DNA of 64,000 nucleotides from Rhytidiadelphus loreus (Eukaryota > Streptophyta > Bryopsida > Hypnales > Hylocomiaceae): positions 2,606,501 through 2,670,500 of the forward strand of contig OX344763.1 of assembly GCA_947034895.1 (NCBI GenBank), in the 5' to 3' direction. Shown here one piece after another: positions 57,596-64,000 of the stretch; the first letter of the stretch is position 1, and each line of letters begins with the position of its first letter. The notes under the pieces are model-generated. The model did no database searches, had not been told where the DNA came from, and saw nothing but the letters and a program-made list of their open reading frames with translations. Position numbers and translations under genes: made by a program.

Positions 57596-57829
57596 TTAAC
57601 CCTAGAAGGATGCCACAAACACTAAATGTCTAATGGATGACAAAGAATCCTTCTATGTAAAACAAAAGTGCAGATTTTCATCCTCAAAATTTCATGTGAA
57701 AAGGGGAGATCTCGCACAATAGTTTGACCTCCAATGAGTGCCGCCTTGAATTTTTTTTAAGCATATGATTCAAGCACGGTACTAAAAAGGATGATTTCCA
57801 TGGTGACCCGCCTGCCCTTCTAGGGTTAA
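57596..57829. mobile_element. TTAA-flanked mini-element, 234 bp, CCCTAGAAGG ends
   Basis: Left end TTAA-CCCTAGAAGGATGCC; right end (inverse) TTAA-CCCTAGAAGGGCAGG. The 11-bp perfect inverted ends inside TTAA closely resemble the piggyBac terminus described from animals (CCCTAGAAAG). There is no reading frame. It is the clearest MITE-sized member of the TTAA group. Confidence 0.6.
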
Positions 57830-59797
57830 GGTACTGCTAAGTTACCTTATTAGATCTGAAAACCATGCACCATAGCCAACAAAGTGCTTGTGCACAAGCA
57901 CTGATGAAACTTTGGCAGACTGGAACAGAAGCCGGAATCAATGCATTTGCCGCTTCATGGGAGTGAAATCAATCCTGTTTGTTTCCTTACAAAAACTAAT
58001 TTAACCTAACCTAATCTTCAGTTAACTCACGTTCCCCACCTCGGAGAACTGAAAACACCCCGTGTGATGACAGACAGTAACTTATGTCAGATCTATGATT
58101 GCCCACTGCAGAAATGCATATATGGCAAACACTGTACGTTGCTGACTCCCTTCCGTCTTGTGTAAGTTAGCAACAGAGAAAGACCGGTCCACATTGCAGC
58201 TTTGCAAGCACATGAGTGAGCACCTGTGCCTGCACGGCCGGACAGAACTAAGCTTAAGTTAAGGGCATTGGCAAACATCTGTGCTGGAGGAATTGCCGGA
58301 AAAAACAAGCAGATGCAACGCAGGAATGACTATTCCATCACTTTTGCACGGATGTCTGCAACAATTGTTTCCAGAATGGGAATTGTTCGCTGGCATGGAA
58401 GTGAGTGAGTGGGGGGAGGCTTGTGGAAAAGCAGCAGGAGCAAGGTGTTGTTGGTTACCAGAAAAAAAACCTAGTTTTTAACTTGCATTCATTTGGACTA
58501 GCTTGAACTTTTGGGTTGCTTTTTAAGGTAGAACTACCCACTACCATATAGATTTGCTATTTAGGTACTTTGGAGAATTTGTTTAGAAGTTCCCGTATTT
58601 TTCAGAGATTGAAAAGTTTGAGAAAAGCCATTTACAGAAAGAATGAAGACGTTCTAACGAGAAGTGAATTTTTAGTGATTTTTCAGAGGTGAAATGTTAA
58701 AGCACAAATAGACCCTTGTTGAAGTATGGGGAAACCCTTGTTTAAGAGTAGGCTGACACGCCCACTTTCCAAGTGCATTGCTATTATGATAAAAGGTTGG
58801 TAAGATTGTGATAATAAGTGGGTTTCTCTTATGCAAATGGGAGGGTTGTCTAGGTGGTGGAATTGGGTGGATGGTGGTAATGGGTAGTTCTACCGTAGTT
58901 TGACAACTAGGGAAGGCTAGGGAAGGCAATGCAACTCCAAAAGTGAAAGCATTTGTAGTTTTTCAGTACTCACATAAAAAGTGAAAGCATTATCAAACTT
59001 CGTGAATTCAATTGAGACTTTGGAAAATCATGAAAGTGCATTTTCGATTCCAATTTTGCATAGTAGAAGTTCACCTACTAGGATCAGGAACTTTCCATGC
59101 ATATGGAATGGATGAAACCTTGTGGAAAAAGACAAAAGAAAATTATGGAGTTTTGCATGGAAGTGTGCAATAGTTGCTTGGGGAGAATCAAAATTGTTGA
59201 CCTGGTGAAATTTTGAACAGGATGCTTGCAAAAAATAGGGGGAGATAAATTCATGATTTCATAAAATATAAAAAATTGACATTAGAGTTAATCATAAAGT
59301 GTGAGCAAGGCACAACTAGTTGCCAGAGTTTGGAAAAAAATACAAGACCAAACTCTCAGGAGCACCCAAACCCAAGTCTAATTGAGTTTGGTGCCGTGTT
59401 TGTTTTGTTCTATTCTTAGTTAAACCTTCCTTTGATACAAGTTCACAAAGCAGATACTCCTAAGATAAGATTTCTCCCTCCTCACGTAGAAGTGAAAATA
59501 TCATGGAACTTGATAAAGGCCATTTCAACTCTAAAAAAACTTGAAAATTCATTTCCAATTTTGACAGAGCATGGACGTTCTCTCCGCTTAAGCTTTACTT
59601 CCAGTAAGTTAAACTGAAGAGGACTATCGAAGTCAATGTTGGTGGAGGGGTTTTCTGGAATTGTGGCAAACTTGGCGTGGCGAACTAAAGCTGTGCCCCC
59701 CAATCACTGGGCTTACCTTAATTTGGCTGAGTGTCTGAAGAAATCACTACAGTGGTAACCGTAACTGGATTTGAATGAATCCAGTTTTTCGAGTTTT
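57830..59797. other. Intergenic DNA, partly balanced composition
   Basis: The stretch 57950-58480 is less AT-rich, and frames on both strands (58093-58308 minus; 58226-58481 plus) contain normal-looking residues but no known domain. This could be a decayed gene. The rest is AT-rich with no recognised repeat ends. Confidence 0.35.
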
Positions 59798-60122
59798 AAG
59801 GTAGGAGGTCTATAAATCACCCATTTAAGAGCTGAAACTAAATTTGGGGGAGGTGAAGCTTATTGAAATATTTTTCAGTGAATTTTCCTTGAAAGACAAG
59901 TGGAATTGGGATCTAGCCTAAGTTGTTTTGTATTTTTTGGAACTTTTTGGAATTAGTTATGAAATGTTGAAGTTAAAATGACATAGGGCTCTAAAATCGC
60001 CCACCTCCTAAAATGTACATTGTTTGTACATTGCTGAAGGCTATGAAAAAACATGTACAAATAGTGTACATTTGAAGAGGTGGGCTTTTTAGAACGTGTG
60101 CGCTTTTAGAACTTCCTATCTA
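59798..60122. mobile_element. TA-flanked MITE, AGGTAGGAGG family
   Basis: The left end TA-AGGTAGGAGGTCTATAAA pairs with the right end GAACTTCCTATC-TA. An inner foldback runs from GCCCACCTCCTAAAATGTAC to GTACATTTGAAGAGGTGGGC. It is a sister of 1407-1734. Confidence 0.5.
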
Positions 60123-62618
60123 ACTAGCTATTTTCCTTTTAGTTCCCAAATTGCACCATTTTTTCAAGTATGGAGTTTGGTTATTTTCTCTATCTTATTT
60201 TACTTCAAATATAAATTTAATAGATATTTTTTCCGGGGTTTGGTCTATGTTTTTCAATTACAACCGGATTTTTTTTTCCAATTCCATTGGCTAACTTTAA
60301 CTAGCCACTAATTCTTCCCCCAAATAGCCATAAGGTCCCAATAACTAAAGGATTGTGAGATAATTGGGGTTGTTTGATTAATGTGGCTTGTTGGCATGCT
60401 ATTGATTGTTGCTCTTTCATTTAGTTTTATGCTTTGACTTTCCTTTATGAAAATAAAATAAAAATTGTTGCTGGGGACTTGCTCCCTTTGGTTTGTTGTA
60501 CCTTTTTCTTTATCAATGGGAATTGTCCATGTGTTTCAAGAAAAATAAATAAAGGGCTATGAGATACAATGCTTTAGAGTCAATTTTGTAATAATTAAGC
60601 AAAATTTGAAATATGTCCACAAGTCTTATAATTTGTAGGCCAATATCCAAAAACTAAAAGAAATTTTTATTAAAAGGTTTTCAATTCAAAATCTGAAATG
60701 CCAAGACAAGAATTTTTCTCAATAATTTGAAAATAAAGAAATGACATTTTTGAACAATTTGAAACATTATTTCAAAATTGAATCATTTCGATACACATGT
60801 TAAAATTGACCTATTTTTTATATTTTCAAGAATAGTTGAACTCCTAGAATTCCTCTTTTGGCGATGAATGTTGTAATCGCCCCCCCCCCCCCCCCCACAC
60901 ACACAAATGAATTCATCACCTGATCACCATTTGTGCAGTTCAACGTCTATCCATGCATTAAAGATCTGCAAAAACAACGGAATCTGCTCAGCTAGGAGGG
61001 ACCACAGCTTCTAGAAGTCCCCGGGGAAAATGCAAAAAATTATTATTTACCGAGGGTGATAAAACTCTATAGAATTCATATTCAATATCAGTGATTGTAA
61101 GTTATTTAGGCAAGATCACGAAGTACATAATTAATCCCTAAGCATTTATTGGATAAAATGTTCATGGTGGGTTGCTCTACTTCCTCGCCCCTTCGCATTC
61201 ACCTTTCTACATATAAAAATTGAATATTTTCATTAGATAACTATTGGGATACCTCACATGTGAGGAAGGCAAAGGAACCCCAACATATAGTAGAAGTAAA
61301 GGGTCATTTCACACTATGGCCGTCCAAGTTGAGAAGCCATGGAATTGAGTGGCCAAACTTTGTCGAGAGTCCAAAGAAGTGAGCAATAAATAGGTAATAA
61401 AATATAGGAATTGGAGCCTTTGACCGACCATGGTGTGAAGCCTCTAAAGGCCAAGCCCAAAGTCCAAAACTCTTGGTAATGATTTGAATGGCTACATTAT
61501 GAAGTCTCTAAAGATTAAGCCCAAAATCCTAATCCATATTGATCTAACAATTGAGATCTTGTTATAAGTCAATGGCCCCTTGGCCATAGTTTGGTTCTCC
61601 ATTTCTAGCCAACCCAAACTTCTTTTGAAAGTTTGTCTATATATAAATAATTTATTGCTATGTAGGTAGTTGGAGAGCAATGGCCTTCAAACTTGTACCT
61701 TCTAGTGTAAAGGATCAAGAGGCCAAACTATTGGTTTCTTGAAATTTGATTGGTGGAAACCCATTGCCGTTGGACCTTTGGCCACAATGCAAAGTTGCCC
61801 TGAGAATGTTATGTCTTCCCCTTTACGTGGGCTTTTTTTTGGCATTGTATTGCCAAATTGCACTAGAAAAAATAATTTGTCTAAAAAAGGGCAACAAATC
61901 ATGAAGTTTTTTACCAAAAAACTTCAAATTAGAACAAAAACTTGGATGAAATTGCAAGATCATGGATGAAAATAGAATTATGCACGTGTGATATGTGCTA
62001 ATGTGGTATTTTCTATTCAATATGTGGATGAATGTTGAAATTTAAAGCACCACTGTAACATTTTATATTGCCACTTTGGCACTTCACAAAAACAAAACAA
62101 AAAAGCCTTGCCCTCTAAAAGAGTTATGCAATTCTGAGCCCTCAAATGCCCCTATTTAGGAGTTGCATATGGCTTGAAAATTCCATGGCCAATCACAATC
62201 CGTAGACACCTAAGCGCAATAGATGTTTCGTCTGCGCATGTGTGCAGTGACTGCAGTCCCTCCACAACGAGGGCATGTTTTACATTTATCCACCATGGTG
62301 AAATTAAGATTTGGAGTTATGGCCGCTCGGAGAAAGGGATAGCCACTGGCCAGGAGCGGAGCGCCGCTGGTGACGGCTGTCGCCAACACCAGTCTTTCGA
62401 AAACGACACTTTAATCACTCTCAGCATCAATTTTTTTCTAAAGTGAAAAATCGAATCCACACCCGCAATGCGAAAGACTCCAGAATCGACGGAATCTGAA
62501 AGCTCATCAGAGAGTCAGTTCTGCCGCCGTGAAGATCTCATGTACTGACGTGGAGAAGACTCCATCGATGTAGCTCACGAGTAGCGCGAACATGCAGCAT
62601 CGTAAGATTGTGCACGCG
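60123..62618. other. Intergenic DNA upstream of the edge gene
   Basis: AT-rich to about 62000, then balanced composition from 62170. At 60880-60906 a run of about 17 C is followed by ACACAC. The 62170-62618 part is the likely promoter region of the gene at 63091, but I see no confident TATA box or named operator. Confidence 0.4.
60880..60906. repeat. Poly-C/(AC)n microsatellite
   Basis: A homopolymer of about 17 C runs directly into ACACACACA. It is prone to slippage and to assembly or sequencing error. Confidence 0.85.
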
Positions 62619-62723
62619 AGCTTGGCGAAAATGGGAGTAAGGTTGAGATCACGCCGAGCTACGTGTGAGAGATTTGGGTTTCCGCTTGAGAGTGTAGAGA
62701 GATTTTCCGCGAGCTTGACGAAT

Positions 62724-62750
62724 ATGAAAGTCGAGATCACGGCGAGCTAG
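62724..62750 (+). other. Upstream ORF in tandem unit 2 (MKVEITAS)
   Basis: ATG AAA GTC GAG ATC ACG GCG AGC TAG forms an eight-codon frame. It matches the frames in units 3 and 4 except for Lys at position 2. It would be translated only if transcription starts upstream of it. Confidence 0.45.
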
Positions 62751-62820
62751 CTAGGTGCGTGGAGATTTGCTCTTTATTTCCGCTTGACTCTGTGGAAAGA
62801 GTTTCCACGATCTTGACGAA

Positions 62821-62847
62821 ATGGGAGTGCAGATCACAGCGAGTTAG
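62821..62847 (+). other. Upstream ORF in tandem unit 3 (MGVQITAS)
   Basis: This is an eight-codon frame with the same length and stop position as its neighbours; Gln replaces Glu at position 4. Confidence 0.45.
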
Positions 62848-62911
62848 GTGTGTGGAGATTTGCGTTTTACGCTTGACGGTGTGGAAAAGCTTTTACAGGA
62901 GCTTCACGAAA

Positions 62912-62938
62912 ATGGGAGTCGAGATCACGGCGAGCTAG
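62912..62938 (+). other. Upstream ORF in tandem unit 4 (MGVEITAS)
   Basis: This is an eight-codon frame ending in TAG and represents the consensus form. The AAAATGG start context is good for plants. Confidence 0.45.
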
Positions 62939-63006
62939 TGTGCTGGAGATTTGCGTTTTAATTTGCGCTTGACGGTGTGGAAAGCTTCTGCAGGAGCTTG
63001 ACGAAA

Positions 63007-63057
63007 ATGGGAGTCGAGATCACGGCGATGTGTATGGAGATTTGCGTTTTCGCTTGA
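63007..63057 (+). other. Upstream ORF in tandem unit 5 (MGVEITA..., 16 codons)
   Basis: It starts like the others but the TAG is lost by a small deletion, so it reads on through MCMEICVFA to TGA at 63055-63057. It ends 33 bp before the main ATG, close enough to affect reinitiation. Confidence 0.45.
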
Positions 63058-63090
63058 CTGTGTACGTGGTGGAAAGATTTTCTGGGGAAA

Positions 63091-64000
63091 ATGAAACCTC
63101 CGGTGAGGACTTCGGTTTCGGTGGTGCTGGTCATCGTCTTCCTCATCGCCCTGCCTTACCTCTTCTTCTTCTTCCAACCGTCCATCTGGTTCGCAATCTC
63201 CAGTCACGTTAGTCGCAACGCTCCAGTCGATGCGTCGCAGCAGGTTAGTGTAAGACCCAGAACCTTGTTTTCCCATACACTCTCTCCTCCGGCATACTGG
63301 GTTTCACTCTTCGTTCATTCCGCAGTGAATAGATGGATCTCAATGTAGCGATTGGGAGTGCTGCAGGCTAAATTTTCTAGTTTGAACACGTTTCTTGTCT
63401 CTACCGCTTTGGGTAATGCTCACGGAGATTATCTCTGGTTCCCGGATTGCCGGATACCCGGTTTACATTGTTGCCAAGAGCACACATTTGTGCCACTGAT
63501 TTTCTCTGTTTTCCGCTTTTTCATAATTCCCCATTCCTTGTGCAAAAGCATATGGGAAGCTTCTGGTATTCTCGTGAGGGAGACAAGGAAAATCTCCCTG
63601 TGATAGCACTCTAGTGAATCGCGAATCAAAGTGTGTATTATCTCAGGTTGTTCATTATCTTTGAGGTATCTAATGTCACTAGATTAGTCATTACGGCCCC
63701 ATTCTCTTTCAACACTCCCAATCCCTCATTTTCCGAAAAACTCACAACTGTGTCTGCATGTATTCACCAGAGCACCGCAAGCGCTGATCCAAGCCCAGAA
63801 GTTCAAGCAAGCTCAGATGTGGATCCAAGCCCAGAAGTCCCAACAAGCTCAGATGTAGATCCAATCGCAGAAGTCCCAGCAAGCTCCAATGTGACTCCAA
63901 GCTCCGAAGTCCAAGCAAACTCAGCTGTGACTCCAAGCTCAGAAGCCTCAGCCAGCTCCGAAGTGGAGCCCGGTCTGGAATCAATGCTGCAACGTGCAGC
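63091..64000 (+). CDS. Membrane-anchored protein with Ser/Pro/Glu/Val-rich stalk, 5' part of a split gene
   Basis: Exon 1 (63091-63243) encodes 51 residues. A short basic start (MKPPVRTS) is followed by a hydrophobic segment at about residues 9-34 (VSVVLVIVFLIALPYLFFFF...). That makes a signal anchor, so a type II membrane protein with its C-terminus in the lumen or outside is likely. A donor site CAG/GTTAGT lies at 63244 and an acceptor TATTCACCAG/AGC at 63770, giving a 527-bp intron in phase 0. Exon 2 stays open from 63771 to the window end (76 codons) and encodes five copies of a 12-residue unit like PSPEVPTSSDVD. Such a layout (short tail, anchor, low-complexity stem) is typical of Golgi glycosyltransferases of plants, but the catalytic part is beyond the window, so no function is assigned. 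Without splicing the first exon would read into a stop at 63346-63348. The start is chosen because the tandem leader repeats end there and the anchor follows at once. Confidence 0.7.
63789..63968 (+). repeat. Five in-frame 36-bp repeats in exon 2
   Basis: Units start at 63789, 63825, 63861, 63897 and 63933, each CCAAGC-like followed by GAAGT and CAAGCTC. They encode PSPEVQASSDVD, PSPEVPTSSDVD, PIAEVPASSNVT, PSSEVQANSAVT and PSSEASASSEVE. The period is a multiple of three, so unit-number changes keep the frame. Ser/Thr/Pro-rich units of this kind are often O-glycosylated stalks. Confidence 0.9.

Larger units (their letters stand above)
62619..63090 (+). repeat. Five tandem ~95-bp repeats ending at the start codon of the edge gene
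   Basis: Units start at 62619, 62712, 62810, 62900 and 62995 (90-98 bp each). Each unit has the order AGCTTGACGAAAATGGGAGT, then CGAGATCACGGCGAGCTAG, GTGTGGAGATTTGCGTTTT, and CGCTTGACGGTGTGGAAAG. The last unit ends three bases or fewer before the ATG at 63091. Units 3 to 5 are most alike, units 1 and 2 more diverged. The array is much less AT-rich than the rest of the window and presumably forms the 5' leader and proximal promoter. Confidence 0.85.

Noticed and set aside
62935..63276. 113-codon minus-strand frame opposite exon 1
   Set aside because: It is a shadow of the tandem leader repeats and exon 1. The plus strand has a coherent anchor, splice site and repeat-coding exon.

Overview
The window reads as repeat-rich intergenic DNA from the nuclear genome of a land plant. 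It is AT-rich, has no rRNA, tRNA gene set, CRISPR array or operon, and carries plant-type DNA transposons (CACTA/En-Spm, hAT and MITE families). One intron-containing gene enters at the right edge, and two gene relics (a calmodulin-like protein and a SANT/trihelix protein) also point to a plant. The trihelix relic resembles expanded families I associate with mosses, lycophytes and ferns. I cannot name the species. Most open frames of 60-110 codons look like chance frames in low-complexity DNA and are not annotated. Layout, left to right: (1) 1-7143: MITE-like foldback elements, a TTAA-flanked element (1897-3190), a calmodulin-like EF-hand pseudogene on the minus strand (4817-5131), and a GC-rich foldback (5640-5939). 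(2) 7240-9373: an island with at least 14 exact, irregularly spaced copies of the 11-bp palindrome GACAAWTTGTC plus many one-base variants. (3) 9682-16870: further MITEs, including a 1.2-kb composite element with an inserted MITE (10100-11301), a 136-bp foldback (12227-12362), a relic of the TTAA family (14336-15256), and a second motif island built on CCAAGTTGG-like words (15572-16860). (4) 18.4-22.3 kb: old direct repeats and a possible decayed retroelement-like reading frame. (5) 22311-32339: two closely similar non-autonomous CACTA elements in inverted orientation, with independent 3-bp target duplications (CTC and AAC). Each carries subterminal TTGTTGATTTG words, a G-rich minisatellite, a long foldback hairpin and a tRNA-like nested hairpin. 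(6) 33197-34190: a SANT/trihelix pseudogene on the minus strand. (7) 37096-40125: a third, unrelated CACTA element (TSD TTT) carrying a tandem ATATGACTCA...AGTCATAT array and interrupted by a 583-bp hAT-type MITE with a perfect 8-bp TSD. A 584-bp sister of that MITE lies at 48593-49176. (8) 41.3-57.8 kb: mariner-like and TTAA-flanked elements, with five intact TTAA-flanked elements between 49808 and 57829. (9) 62619-64000: the only convincing live gene. It encodes an N-terminally membrane-anchored protein with a Ser/Pro/Glu/Val-rich 12-residue repeat. Five tandem ~95-bp repeats, each containing a short upstream ORF, directly precede its start codon. The most unusual signals are the GACAAWTTGTC island, the TTAA-flanked family with piggyBac-like ends, and the repeated upstream ORFs before the edge gene. 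Nothing here forms a multi-gene pathway; the window is mainly a record of nested transposition.
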